From Pseudooceanicola onchidii (GTDB lineage Bacteria > Pseudomonadota > Alphaproteobacteria > Rhodobacterales > Rhodobacteraceae), in the NCBI RefSeq assembly GCF_004959925.1, contig NZ_SPUW01000001.1, positions 1,426,001 to 1,490,000 of the forward strand: a DNA stretch of 64,000 bases. Reading direction: 5' to 3'. The position numbers and the translations under genes are program-made. The number at the start of each line of letters is the position of its first letter. The first letter of the stretch is position 1. Positions 34,921 through 44,216 of the stretch are shown here, one piece after another. Below the pieces are notes generated by a model. That model did not search any database, was not told the origin of the DNA, and saw nothing but the letters and a program-made list of their open reading frames with translations.

Positions 34921-37389
34921 TCAGGGCGCGGGTTGCAGCAGCGTGATGCCTTCGTTGGCGGCGCGAGCCAGATCCTGATCCAGCGACATGGGCACGTATT
35001 CGCCGCGTCGCCAAAGCTGGGCGAGATCATCGTAATGCTGCGACAGGAAATGCCCGGACTGCCCGGTCGAGATGATGAAGACCGAGGAATTCGGGTCGGC
35101 GAAGTCATAGACCCCCCGGAATCCCGCCCCGTGCACGTTGAGGAAGGGCAGCGGGCCGGTGCCCTTCGTCATGCCGCGCATCAGTGTGTTGTCGCCGCCG
35201 CTGGTCGACTGGCGGATGTTCACGAAATAGCGCAGCAGCGGCACCTCGCCCAGGATTTGGTGATCGTGGGTGGCCTGGTGGGCATCCCCCCACCTGAGGC
35301 TTTCCAGCGCGTCGCCATAGCGTTCGTCGATCCAGACCAGCGCGTCGTCCAGCGCCAGCCGGGCGATGTCGGAACAGCTTTCGACGCGGCTGGACTGGCG
35401 GATGTCACACCAGGTCGAGGCGCCGTCGATGTCGCGGTAGACTCGTTCGATGAAGACCGGGTTCACATGGGTGAATTCCGGCGCCAGCGGGCCAAGGTCG
35501 TCCTGGATCAGCCGGGTCTGAAGCGCCCGCAGCCAGGCCGAATAGATCAGCGGTTCGGGCAGATGTTCATTCATCTCACCGTTCCAGTCGGCCAGAAGTT
35601 CCAGCGCGCGCTGGCGCAGGCGTTGCGGCGTGCCTTCGGGTGCGGCTTCGCCGGTGAACCACAGATCCTTGCCGATCAGCGGCAGAAGCGACCGGGCTGT
35701 GAAGGATACGGTGTCAAGCTGCGCCTCGATGAAGCTGTCGCGGGTGTGCACGCCGCGCGACTGCATCAGGCGTTGCCAGCGATGCACCCGCTGCGTGTCA
35801 CCCCAGAGGAAGCTGACGTGGTTCGGGAAGGGCCGGTCGATCACCTTGTTGTTGGTGTTGCCAAGGATCCCGCCTTCGGGGTCGCGGAATTCGGGATTGT
35901 CGGCGTAGGGCAGGAACCCCTTCCAGCGGTTTTCGGCCAGCCAGCCCTGCGTCGGCATCCGCCCCTGAGAGGCATGGTCTGCATCCCGCGCGGGCATCCG
36001 GCCGACCAGCTTCATGGCGATCGAGGACCGGTCGACCAGCGTGATGTTCTGGCTGGGGGCCGAGAAGTCCTCGAGCAGGGTGATAGCTTCTTCGACCGAC
36101 CCGGCCGACATCAGCCGGATACCAGCCGCGATCGTGCGGTCTTCGACCTGGAAGGCCGACCAGGCGAGGCTGGCCACATGTCCCGGCGGCGTCACGGTGG
36201 CGAGGTTGTAGTCGCTGCCCGCCAGCACGGGGCCGTTGTCTGTCCAGCGCAGGGTGATGGTGACCGGGTCCATGCCCTTGACGCGGATGATCGACCCGCG
36301 CGTCTCGAATTCCTTGAACCCGTCGGGGGTGCGGTATTCGTTCGGGTTCTGCGGGTTCAACTGTTCGATATAGACGTCCTGGTCGTCCAGGTAAGAAGAT
36401 GTAAGACCCCAGCCGAGCTGTTCCGAGCGGCCCGTCAGAACCGAGGGAATGCCCGGGATGGTGCCGCCGATGACCCCGCCCGAGGCCAGTTCAAGCCGGG
36501 CCAGGTACCAGATCGCAGGCGCGGAAAAGCCCAGGTGCGGGTCATTGGCCAGAAGCGTGCCCCCGGCGGCAGACCGCGACGGCGCGGCGGCAAAGGCGTT
36601 CGAGGCGCCGGCCAGCGGCGTGGGATTGATCGGCGACAGCGGATCGTCGGGCAGGCCCGCGCCTTGCGCATAACGCGGCAGGTCGTCGAACAGCGCGGCG
36701 TATTTCGGCAGGGCGGCGATCGGCGCGCCCGGCGCATCCGGCATGATGTCGCGCAGCCGGTCCGGGTCGTCCAGCGCCAGAGAGGTGCGGGCGCGCATGA
36801 TCTCGTCCGAGACATGGCCGGACAGCTGCAGCGCCATCAGCTTGCCCATGGCCAGGCTGTCGGCGGGCGTCCAGGGGGCGACGGGGGCGTTGAACAGGAA
36901 CAGCTCGGGCGCGCCGCGGCCCAGGGCGTCGCTGTTGATCTCGTCCAGCCGCGCGTTGACCCCGGCCGCATAGGCCCGCAGTTTGGCCGTGGTTTCGGCA
37001 TCCTGCATGTCGACCGCATCGCGGGCGATGCCGTAAAGGTCCAGCCGCCGCAGCAACTTGTCGATGCGCAGGGTGCGCGCGCCGAAGACCTCGGACAGGC
37101 GGCCCTGCACCGTCCAGCGCATGGTCAGCATCTGCCACAGCCGGTCCTGCGCATGGGCATAGCCCAGGCCATAGAGCACATCTTCGTCGGTTGCGCCGAA
37201 GATATGGGGCACGTTGGCGCTGTCGCGCACGATTTCCACCGGCGCCGAGATGCCCGCGACCTCGAGCGTCTTTTCGTAATCGGGCAGGGACCGCGAGGCG
37301 AACCAGTAGGCCAGCGTGGCCACCACCACGCCCAGCACGATCAGGCCGGTGGCAATGCGAAACAGCCACAGAAACACTTTGCCCAACAT
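34921..37389 (-). CDS. penicillin acylase family amidohydrolase
   Basis: An 822-residue Ntn-hydrolase precursor with an N-terminal membrane anchor or signal (residues 5-30), so it acts in the periplasm. The alpha part contains GLGYAHAQDRLWQM and LRAYAAGVNA; self-cleavage is expected before the Ser in GASNAFA (about residue 265), which becomes the catalytic N-terminus of the beta chain, followed by GGTLLANDPHLGF. Family members hydrolyse amides, including beta-lactam side chains and acyl-homoserine lactones. A quorum-signal substrate is possible but unproven. It is divergent from the dehydrogenase gene. Confidence 0.92.
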   Translation of the reverse strand: MLGKVFLWLFRIATGLIVLGVVVATLAYWFASRSLPDYEKTLEVAGISAPVEIVRDSANVPHIFGATDEDVLYGLGYAHAQDRLWQMLTMRWTVQGRLSEVFGARTLRIDKLLRRLDLYGIARDAVDMQDAETTAKLRAYAAGVNARLDEINSDALGRGAPELFLFNAPVAPWTPADSLAMGKLMALQLSGHVSDEIMRARTSLALDDPDRLRDIMPDAPGAPIAALPKYAALFDDLPRYAQGAGLPDDPLSPINPTPLAGASNAFAAAPSRSAAGGTLLANDPHLGFSAPAIWYLARLELASGGVIGGTIPGIPSVLTGRSEQLGWGLTSSYLDDQDVYIEQLNPQNPNEYRTPDGFKEFETRGSIIRVKGMDPVTITLRWTDNGPVLAGSDYNLATVTPPGHVASLAWSAFQVEDRTIAAGIRLMSAGSVEEAITLLEDFSAPSQNITLVDRSSIAMKLVGRMPARDADHASQGRMPTQGWLAENRWKGFLPYADNPEFRDPEGGILGNTNNKVIDRPFPNHVSFLWGDTQRVHRWQRLMQSRGVHTRDSFIEAQLDTVSFTARSLLPLIGKDLWFTGEAAPEGTPQRLRQRALELLADWNGEMNEHLPEPLIYSAWLRALQTRLIQDDLGPLAPEFTHVNPVFIERVYRDIDGASTWCDIRQSSRVESCSDIARLALDDALVWIDERYGDALESLRWGDAHQATHDHQILGEVPLLRYFVNIRQSTSGGDNTLMRGMTKGTGPLPFLNVHGAGFRGVYDFADPNSSVFIISTGQSGHFLSQHYDDLAQLWRRGEYVPMSLDQDLARAANEGITLLQPAP

Positions 37390-37476
37390 CTGCCAGTCCT
37401 TTTCCCTCAGGCCCCTTGCCTTCGGGTCCTTGCCTCGACACAAGCTATAGGACAAGCCGCAAGAGGGGGAAAGACC

Positions 37477-38349
37477 ATGGCAAAAGTTGCGTTTCTGGGG
37501 CTCGGGGTGATGGGCTATCCGATGGCCGGGCACCTGCAGGCCAAGGGGCACGAGGTCACCGTCTACAACCGCACCGCCGCCAAGGCGGAGGCCTGGGTGA
37601 AGGACCACGGCGGCGCCATGGCAGCCACCCCGCGCGAGGCGGCCGAGGGGGCCGAGTTCGTCATGTCCTGCGTCGGCAACGACGATGACCTGCGGTCGGT
37701 CTGCACCGGCACCGACGGGGCCTTTGCCGGCATGGCCGAAGGCGCGATCTTTGTCGATCACACCACGGTGTCGGCACGGGTCACGCGCGACCTGGCCGCG
37801 ATCGCGGCGGGCGGGGGCCTGGGCTATGTCGACGCGCCGATTTCCGGCGGGCAGGCGGGGGCCGAGAATGGCCAGCTGTCGGTCATGTGCGGCGGGGATG
37901 AAGCGACCTTTGCCAAGGCCGCGCCGGTGATCGACGCATATGCCAAGATCTGCCGCAGGCTGGGCGATGTGGGCGCGGGTCAGATCACGAAGATGTGCAA
38001 CCAGATCGCCATCGCGGGCCTCGTCCAGGGCCTGTCCGAGGCGCTGCATTTCGCCCAGAAGGCCGGCATGGACGGCGCGCAGGTGGTCGAGGTGATCTCT
38101 CAGGGTGCGGCCGGGTCATGGCAGATGCAGAACCGGTACCAGACCATGCTGGACGATCATTTCGACCATGGGTTTGCCGTCGACTGGATGCGCAAGGATC
38201 TGGGCATCTGCCTGGATACCGCGAACGAGATCGAGGCTTCGCTGCCCGTCACCGCGCTGGTCGACCAGTTCTACAAGGACGTGCAGCGCATGGGCGGCGG
38301 GCGTTGGGATACCTCGTCGCTGATCAAGCGGTTGAACGGCGTGGAGTGA
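37477..38349 (+). CDS. NAD(P)-dependent HIBADH-type dehydrogenase
   Basis: A 290-residue beta-hydroxyacid dehydrogenase. It has the Rossmann motif AFLGLGVMGYPMAGHL, the substrate loop DAPISGGQAGAENGQL, and the catalytic Lys in GAGQITKMCNQ. It fits the 3-hydroxyisobutyrate/tartronate-semialdehyde dehydrogenase family, used in valine or glyoxylate metabolism. AGAGGGGG precedes the ATG. Confidence 0.92.
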   Translation: MAKVAFLGLGVMGYPMAGHLQAKGHEVTVYNRTAAKAEAWVKDHGGAMAATPREAAEGAEFVMSCVGNDDDLRSVCTGTDGAFAGMAEGAIFVDHTTVSARVTRDLAAIAAGGGLGYVDAPISGGQAGAENGQLSVMCGGDEATFAKAAPVIDAYAKICRRLGDVGAGQITKMCNQIAIAGLVQGLSEALHFAQKAGMDGAQVVEVISQGAAGSWQMQNRYQTMLDDHFDHGFAVDWMRKDLGICLDTANEIEASLPVTALVDQFYKDVQRMGGGRWDTSSLIKRLNGVE

Positions 38350-38354
38350 CCGGA

Positions 38355-38381
38355 TGCGCCCCGGCGTCAGCCCGGGGCGCA
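38355..38381. terminator. hairpin between convergent dehydrogenase and carboxylase
   Basis: TGCGCCCCGG and CCGGGGCGCA make a perfect 10-bp stem with a seven-base loop between two convergent gene ends. There is no U-run. Confidence 0.65.
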
Positions 38382-38382
38382 C

Positions 38383-41300
38383 CTACCATGTGTCGATGAA
38401 ACGGGGCGTGCCCCGGCCGATCGGCGGTGCCGCGCGGCGGGCGTTGACCAGCCATTGACGCGTCTCCATCGGGTCGATCACCGCGTCGATTTCCGTGGCC
38501 ATCGCATAGTTCACGGCCTTCCCGGCATCGTAGAACCCCGCCAGAAGCTTTTCGAACAGCGCCTGTTTCGCCGCCGGGTCGGTTTCGGCCTCAAGCTCTT
38601 TCCGGTAGCCCAGGCGCACGGCCCCTTCCAGCCCCATGCCCCCGAACTCGCCGGTCGGCCATGAGACCGTCAGCGCGGATTCCTTGAACCCGCCCGCCAC
38701 CATCGCCATCGCGCCCAGCCCATAGCCCTTGCGCAATACGACCGAATAGACCGGCACCGTCAGCGCCGCGCCGGTCACGAACATGCGGCAGACGTGGCGC
38801 ACCAGCGCGGTCTTTTCGGCCTCGGGGCCCACCATGAAGCCGGGCGTGTCGCATAGGGACACCACCGGCAGCCCGTGCGCATCGCACAGCTGCAGGAACC
38901 GCGCGGCCTTGTCGGCGGCATCGGCATCGACCGCACCGCCCAGGTGCTTGGGATTGTTGGCGATCAGCCCATAGGCGCGCCCTTCGATCCGGATCAGCGC
39001 GGTGACCATCCCTGGCGCCCAGCCGCCCCGCAGTTCAAGCACCGATCCCGCGTCCGCCATGGTGCGGATCACATCGCGGATCTCGTAGACCCGCAGGCGG
39101 TTTTCCGGGATCGCCCGGCGCAATGCGCGCTGGTCCGGGGCCGTCCAGTCGGACAGGTCGCCCTGGAAATACGACAGGTACTGTTTCGCCACGGCACAGG
39201 CCTCGGCCTCGTTCGCGACGCGGATATCGACGACGCCATTGGCCCACTGCACGTCGATCGGTCCCACGTCATCGGGCGCATAGACACCCAACCCGCCGCC
39301 TTCGATCATCGCCGGGCCGGCCATGCCGATATTGCTGTCCTCAGTCGCGATCACGACATCGCAACATCCCAACAGCGCGGCGTTGCCGGCAAAGCACCGT
39401 CCCGCCACGACGCCGACGACCGGCACGTGACCCGAGAGCGCCGCAAAGGCGGCAAAGCTGGGCCCGTCCAACCCCGCAACCGAGGCACGTTCGGTATCGC
39501 CGGGCCGACCGCCTCCGCCCTCGGCAAAGAACACCATGGGCAGGGCGTGGTCGCCCGCCAGCTTGAAGATCCGGTCAAGCTTGCGGTGATGGCGCTGCCC
39601 CTGTGTGCCCGCCAGCACCGTGTAATCCCCGATGGCAAAGGCGCAGCGGCCGGCATCGCCAAAGCTGGCGCCGTTGACCATTCCCGTGCCGGTCAGGATG
39701 CCATCGCCCGGAGTGTTCCGCACCAGATCCTCGACCGAGCGGCGCTGCAGCTGTGCCGCCACGGCCAGATCGCCATACCCGTTGAACGTGCCCGGATCAC
39801 ACAGATCGGCCAGGTTTTCCTGCGCGGTCCGCTGGCCCTTGGCATGGCGTTTCGCCACCTTGTCGGGGCGGGCGTCATCGCGCCCCAGGGCGATGCGGTC
39901 GAAAAGCTCCTGCAGGTCGGGGCGGATGGCGTCGGGATCGAGCTCCTCAGCCTCGGCCGTGTCCTGATCGGGTCCATCCCCGGGGGTGAGCGACAGAAGA
40001 AGCGCGCCGGGCATCAGCGTTGCACCGGGCTGAACATGCAGCTGGGTGACGACGCCGGCCTCGGGCGCCTCGATCGTATGCTCCATTTTCATCGCCTCCA
40101 GCACGGCCACGACCTGGCCCTTGGCGACCGCCGCGCCGGGCTGGACCGACAGGTCTATCACCGTGGCCTGCATCGGCGCCGTGACTGCCAGATCGCCGGC
40201 CGCGACTTGCGCGATTGGGTGTTCGCCGGTTGTCCCTGTCTCACCGAAGGACGCCGTCGGCACCTGGATGGCGGCCTGCGCCAGGTCAGGGGCGTGGTCT
40301 TCGATGAACCGCGTGTGCAGGTCGTAGGTCTCGACCTCTGGCCGGGTCAGGATCGCCTGCAGCCAGGGCAGGGTGGTCGCCACGCCGTCGATCCGGAATT
40401 CCGACAGCGCCCGGCGGCATCGTGCCAGTGCCGATCCCAGATCCGGCCCCCGCACGATCACCTTGGCCAGAAGAGAGTCGTAAAAGCCCGAGGTCGCATA
40501 GCCCGCATAGCCGAACCCGTCGACCCGCACACCCGGGCCGGCAGGCGGATCATAGGCCGCAATCACCCCGCCCGAGGGCCGCACAGCGCCGTCCGGTCCA
40601 ATCTCCTCCATGTTCACGCGGGCCTGCACGGCGACACCGCGCGGGCCGTCGGGCAGGTCAAGATCCGCGATCCGCGCGCCATTGGCGATGCGCAGTTGGA
40701 GCGACACCAGGTCGACGTCGAAAACCTCCTCGGTGATGGTGTGTTCGACCTGGATGCGGGGATTGGCCTCGATGAAGAAGACCTCGCCAGTCGCCCGATC
40801 CAGAAGGAATTCGAAGGTTCCGAGGCTGCGATAGCGGCCCGCCTCGGCCATACGCCGGGCGTGATCGTGCAGCGCCTTGCGGGTGGTGGGATCCAGCATC
40901 GGCGCCGGAGCGATCTCGATCACCTTCTGATGGCGGCGCTGAAGCGTGCAGTCCCGTTCGCCAAGGATGGCCACGCCGCCCTGGCCATCGCCCAGCACCT
41001 GCACCTCGATATGTCGCGCGCGCGGGATGAAGCGTTCGGCATAGACCGCGCCGTTGCCGAAGGCCGCCTGCGCCTCACGCGCGGCCTCCGCGACTGCGGC
41101 CCCGACCTGACCCGCGTCATCCACGACACGCATGCCGCGACCACCACCGCCGGCCACCGCCTTGACGACCATCGCGGCCCCCTCTGGCAGCGTCTCGAAG
41201 AACGACAGCGCACCGGCGGCATCCACGACCCCGGACGTACCCGGAACCACCGGCACCGCGCAGTCCACCGCCAGCCCGCGCGCCCGGACCTTGTCGCCGT

Positions 41301-41640
41301 AAAGCTCAAGCTGTTCGGGTGTGGGACCGATCCAGATCAGCCCCGCGTCCTCGACCAAGGCTGCGAAATCGGCGCTTTCACTCAGGAACCCGTAGCCGGG
41401 ATGCACCGCACCGGCCCCCGACCGCCGCGCCGCCGAAACGATCTCGGCCGCGTCCAGATAGGCCTGAGCGCCCCTGCCGGGCAGACGCTCGGCCTGATCG
41501 GCGCGCAACACGTGCAACGACAGCGCATCATCACTTGGATGGATCGCCACGGTGCGCAGGCCTTTGTCCCGGGCGGTCCGGCCAAGACGCAGGGCGATCT
41601 CACCCCTATTGGCGATGAGCAACGTGTTGAAAAGGGTCAT
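38383..41640 (-). CDS. single-chain acyl-CoA carboxylase (BC-BCCP-CT fusion)
   Basis: A 1085-residue biotin-dependent carboxylase in one chain. Residues 1-450 are biotin carboxylase (LLIANRGEIALRL, the ATP loop KAVAGGGGRGMRVV, EANPRIQVEHTITEEVF). A biotinyl domain with EAMKMEH (Lys near residue 518) follows, then a two-part carboxyltransferase (GDYTVLAGTQGQRHHRK, FFAEGGGGRPGD, CDTPGFMVGPEAE, GYGLGAMAM). The layout resembles the single-chain long-chain acyl-CoA carboxylases described in mycobacteria and Rhodopseudomonas. Normal fatty-acid synthesis uses separate AccABCD, so this is probably catabolic or propionyl/branched-chain directed. Acyl-CoA specificity is unknown. Confidence 0.93.
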   Translation of the reverse strand: MTLFNTLLIANRGEIALRLGRTARDKGLRTVAIHPSDDALSLHVLRADQAERLPGRGAQAYLDAAEIVSAARRSGAGAVHPGYGFLSESADFAALVEDAGLIWIGPTPEQLELYGDKVRARGLAVDCAVPVVPGTSGVVDAAGALSFFETLPEGAAMVVKAVAGGGGRGMRVVDDAGQVGAAVAEAAREAQAAFGNGAVYAERFIPRARHIEVQVLGDGQGGVAILGERDCTLQRRHQKVIEIAPAPMLDPTTRKALHDHARRMAEAGRYRSLGTFEFLLDRATGEVFFIEANPRIQVEHTITEEVFDVDLVSLQLRIANGARIADLDLPDGPRGVAVQARVNMEEIGPDGAVRPSGGVIAAYDPPAGPGVRVDGFGYAGYATSGFYDSLLAKVIVRGPDLGSALARCRRALSEFRIDGVATTLPWLQAILTRPEVETYDLHTRFIEDHAPDLAQAAIQVPTASFGETGTTGEHPIAQVAAGDLAVTAPMQATVIDLSVQPGAAVAKGQVVAVLEAMKMEHTIEAPEAGVVTQLHVQPGATLMPGALLLSLTPGDGPDQDTAEAEELDPDAIRPDLQELFDRIALGRDDARPDKVAKRHAKGQRTAQENLADLCDPGTFNGYGDLAVAAQLQRRSVEDLVRNTPGDGILTGTGMVNGASFGDAGRCAFAIGDYTVLAGTQGQRHHRKLDRIFKLAGDHALPMVFFAEGGGGRPGDTERASVAGLDGPSFAAFAALSGHVPVVGVVAGRCFAGNAALLGCCDVVIATEDSNIGMAGPAMIEGGGLGVYAPDDVGPIDVQWANGVVDIRVANEAEACAVAKQYLSYFQGDLSDWTAPDQRALRRAIPENRLRVYEIRDVIRTMADAGSVLELRGGWAPGMVTALIRIEGRAYGLIANNPKHLGGAVDADAADKAARFLQLCDAHGLPVVSLCDTPGFMVGPEAEKTALVRHVCRMFVTGAALTVPVYSVVLRKGYGLGAMAMVAGGFKESALTVSWPTGEFGGMGLEGAVRLGYRKELEAETDPAAKQALFEKLLAGFYDAGKAVNYAMATEIDAVIDPMETRQWLVNARRAAPPIGRGTPRFIDTW

Positions 41641-41797
41641 GTCCTGCGGTCCTCACTCCCCGATCCAGCGCAACGCCGAACCTCCTCCCGGGGTCGCCGG
41701 AGGGTTTCACCGGATCGCGTCGGGATCAACGGGAAAACGGGACAGACCTGTCGACTGCATGCGATTCATGCAGTCACGGTGGTAGCTTAGGGGATTT

Positions 41798-41872
41798 TGG
41801 CTCCGGCGGTAGGGATCGAACCTACGACCAATTGATTAACAGTCAACTGCTCTACCGCTGAGCTACGCCGGA
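41798..41872 (-). tRNA. tRNA-Asn (GTT)
   Basis: The minus strand folds as a 75-base tRNA: acceptor TCCGGCG with CGCCGGA, anticodon loop CTGTTAA giving GTT, T-arm GTAGG-TTCGATC-CCTAC, and an encoded CCA. The rest of the 314-base gap around it holds nothing else that I can support. Confidence 0.97.
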
Positions 41873-41954
41873 ACACGAGGGGGCGTATAGCAACACCGAT
41901 TCAGCGCGTCCAGAGGCATTTCGTCATTAATTTGCGAAAATCTCATTTCGGCCC

Positions 41955-42881
41955 CTACGTCAGCCTGAAGATGCTGGTGGCGGTCAGCTCTCCGTCCGGG
42001 GCGACGGTGTTTTTCCCATAGAGGTCAATAAGATGCGCAAGGACGTTGCGTGCGGCGGCGGGCATGAGGTGGGCGGGCGTGTCGGTATAGACCCGGCCCG
42101 CAAGGGTGGCGGCGTCGGCGGGGCCATCGGACAGGGCAGTGAGGATCGAGGCCTCGCGCTGACGGCGATGCGCGACAAGCCAGTTCAGGCGGCCATGCGG
42201 ATCGGTGATCTCGGGGCCGTGGCCGGGCAGGTACAGATGCGCGGGGCGTGACAGAAGAACCTCGCAGCTCTGCATGAACTGGGTGAGGTCTCCGTCCGGG
42301 GGCGAGACTATCGAGGTTGACCAGGCCATGACGTGATCGCCGGTAAAGACGGTGCCGTATCCCGCGCCGGTGTCACAGTCGAACGACAGGTGGTTGCAGT
42401 GATGCCCCGGTGTCCAGAGCGCGGTCAGCGACCAGCCGTCGCCCGCGATGACCTCACCATGCTCAAGCGCATGGTCGGGCGCAAAGTCGAAATCCATGCC
42501 TTCTCCGCCACCGAGCCCGCCCTGAGCTGCGAGGTGCTGCATCACGTCTGACTGGCCGCGCGTCGCGGGCCCGTAGGCATAGACCGGCGCACCGGTGGCC
42601 CGGGCAAGCGGCCCGGCCAAGGGCGTGTGATCCAGATGCGCGTGCGTGGTCAGGATGTGGGTGATGCGTTCGCCCGGGCGCAGGGCGTCCAGAATGGCCT
42701 CCAGATGGCCCTGGTTGACCGGGCCGGGATCGATGACCGCCACACCGCCCCCGGATCCGACCAAATAGGTGTTGGTCCCGGTATAGGTGAAAGGCGAGGG
42801 GTTGTCGCACAGGATGCGGCGGATGCCGGGCCCGACCTCTTGCGGGGTTTCTGGAAGGGCGGCGGTGTCGGGCTGGTGCAT
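41955..42881 (-). CDS. MBL-fold hydrolase, LACTB2-like
   Basis: A 308-residue metallo-beta-lactamase-fold protein with the zinc motif THAHLDH, later ligands in TPGHHCNHLSF, FTGDHVMAW and LPGHGPEI, and a C-terminal winged-helix extension (HRRQREASILTAL to NVLAHLIDLYG) as in the LACTB2-type hydrolases. It might cleave RNA or a thioester. It begins at MHQPDTAALPETPQ and is divergent from the kinase gene. Confidence 0.88.
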   Translation of the reverse strand: MHQPDTAALPETPQEVGPGIRRILCDNPSPFTYTGTNTYLVGSGGGVAVIDPGPVNQGHLEAILDALRPGERITHILTTHAHLDHTPLAGPLARATGAPVYAYGPATRGQSDVMQHLAAQGGLGGGEGMDFDFAPDHALEHGEVIAGDGWSLTALWTPGHHCNHLSFDCDTGAGYGTVFTGDHVMAWSTSIVSPPDGDLTQFMQSCEVLLSRPAHLYLPGHGPEITDPHGRLNWLVAHRRQREASILTALSDGPADAATLAGRVYTDTPAHLMPAAARNVLAHLIDLYGKNTVAPDGELTATSIFRLT

Positions 42882-42932
42882 GGGATCGTCCTGTGGTCTT
42901 GTCCCCGGGTGAGGATCGGGGGCACCGTAACG

Positions 42933-44216
42933 ATGGACTTCAGCTGGCTCAAACGATATGTGCCGCGCGGCCTGTACGGACGGGCGGCGCTGATCCTCGT
43001 GCTGCCGGTCGTCGTGGTGCAGCTGGTCGCGTCGGTCGTCTTCATCCAGCGCCATTTCGAAGGCGTGACGACCCAGATGACCCGCACCCTGACGGATGAG
43101 CTTGTGCTGGTGGCACAGGCCGGGCCCGAGGATCGCGACCGGTTGGCGGATGCGCTGAATTTCACCGTGGTCGAGGGGCGCGAGCCGCCCGTGCGCGATG
43201 TCCGGCGGTGGTACGATCTGTCGGGCGTCTCGGTGATCCGGACCTTGCGCAACCGCGTGCCGGATCTGCGGGCGGTCGAACTGCCGGATGACTATGTCGT
43301 GCGCGTGCATCTTGTCGGTGAGCCGCCCCTGACCATGAGCTTTGCCCGCAGCCGCGTGTCGGCCTCGAACCCGCACCAACTGTTCGTGAACATGGCGTTT
43401 TTCGGCGGGCTGATGACCCTGGTGTCCTACCTTTACCTGCGCAACCAACTGCGCCCGATCACCCGGCTGGCGGCGGCGGCCGAGGCCTTCGGCAAGGGCC
43501 AGACCGTGCCCTATCGCCCCGGCGGCGCGACCGAGGTGCGGGCGGCCGGACAGGCCTTTCTGGCCATGCGCAGCCGGATCGAGAGACAGATCGAACAGCG
43601 CACCCTGATGCTGTCGGGGGTCAGCCATGACCTGCGGACTCCGCTGACACGATTGAAGCTGGGCCTGTCGATGCTTGAGGACGACGAGAAGGAGCCGCTT
43701 GAGCGTGACGTGACCGAGATGCAGCGCATGATCGACGAATTCCTGGCCTTTGCGCGGGGGGCGTCGTCGGAACAGGTGGCCGAGGTCGACCCGATCGAGC
43801 TTGTCACCGCCATCGTCGAAGACGCGGCGCGGGGCGGGGCGAAGGTCACGCTGGACGAGGTCGACGGAGAGGGCACGGTCAACATCCGTCCGGGGGCGAT
43901 GCGCCGCGCGGTCGAGAACCTGATTTCCAACGCCGTGCGCTATGGATCGCGGGCCGAGGTGTCGGTGCAGATGACCGACAAATCCCTGCGCATCAGGGTC
44001 AGCGACGATGGCCCCGGCATCCCGGCAGACCGGCGAGAGGAGGCGATGCGCCCCTTCGCCCGGCTGGAACCGGCGCGCAACCAGAACCGCGGATCGGGCG
44101 TCGGGCTGGGGCTGGCCATCGCGACGGACATCGCGCGAACGCATGGTGGCGTGCTGCGGCTGGGGGAATCGCGCAAGCTGGGCGGGTTACAGGCGGATAT
44201 CGTGCTGGCGCGCTAA
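42933..44216 (+). CDS. EnvZ-like sensor histidine kinase
   Basis: A 427-residue two-transmembrane kinase: helix one at residues 18-37, a periplasmic region of about 110 residues, helix two near FFGGLMTLVSYLYL, a HAMP domain, the phosphoacceptor motif SGVSHDLRTPLTRLKLGLSM, and ATPase motifs NLISNAVRYG, SDDGPGIP and GSGVGLGLAI. It looks like EnvZ. No response-regulator gene is adjacent; a cognate OmpR must lie elsewhere. A GTG 24 bases upstream is an alternative start. Its end overlaps the convergent ligase gene by four bases. Confidence 0.9.
   Translation: MDFSWLKRYVPRGLYGRAALILVLPVVVVQLVASVVFIQRHFEGVTTQMTRTLTDELVLVAQAGPEDRDRLADALNFTVVEGREPPVRDVRRWYDLSGVSVIRTLRNRVPDLRAVELPDDYVVRVHLVGEPPLTMSFARSRVSASNPHQLFVNMAFFGGLMTLVSYLYLRNQLRPITRLAAAAEAFGKGQTVPYRPGGATEVRAAGQAFLAMRSRIERQIEQRTLMLSGVSHDLRTPLTRLKLGLSMLEDDEKEPLERDVTEMQRMIDEFLAFARGASSEQVAEVDPIELVTAIVEDAARGGAKVTLDEVDGEGTVNIRPGAMRRAVENLISNAVRYGSRAEVSVQMTDKSLRIRVSDDGPGIPADRREEAMRPFARLEPARNQNRGSGVGLGLAIATDIARTHGGVLRLGESRKLGGLQADIVLAR

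Noticed and set aside
34636-37476. Very long plus-strand frame running into the HIBADH-type gene
   Set aside because: It is antisense to the acylase gene, which has clear catalytic motifs; only the last 290 codons are real and have their own ribosome site.
37390-38049. N-terminal extension of the penicillin acylase by about 220 residues
   Set aside because: It would lie antisense to the dehydrogenase gene and would place the membrane anchor in the middle of the protein.
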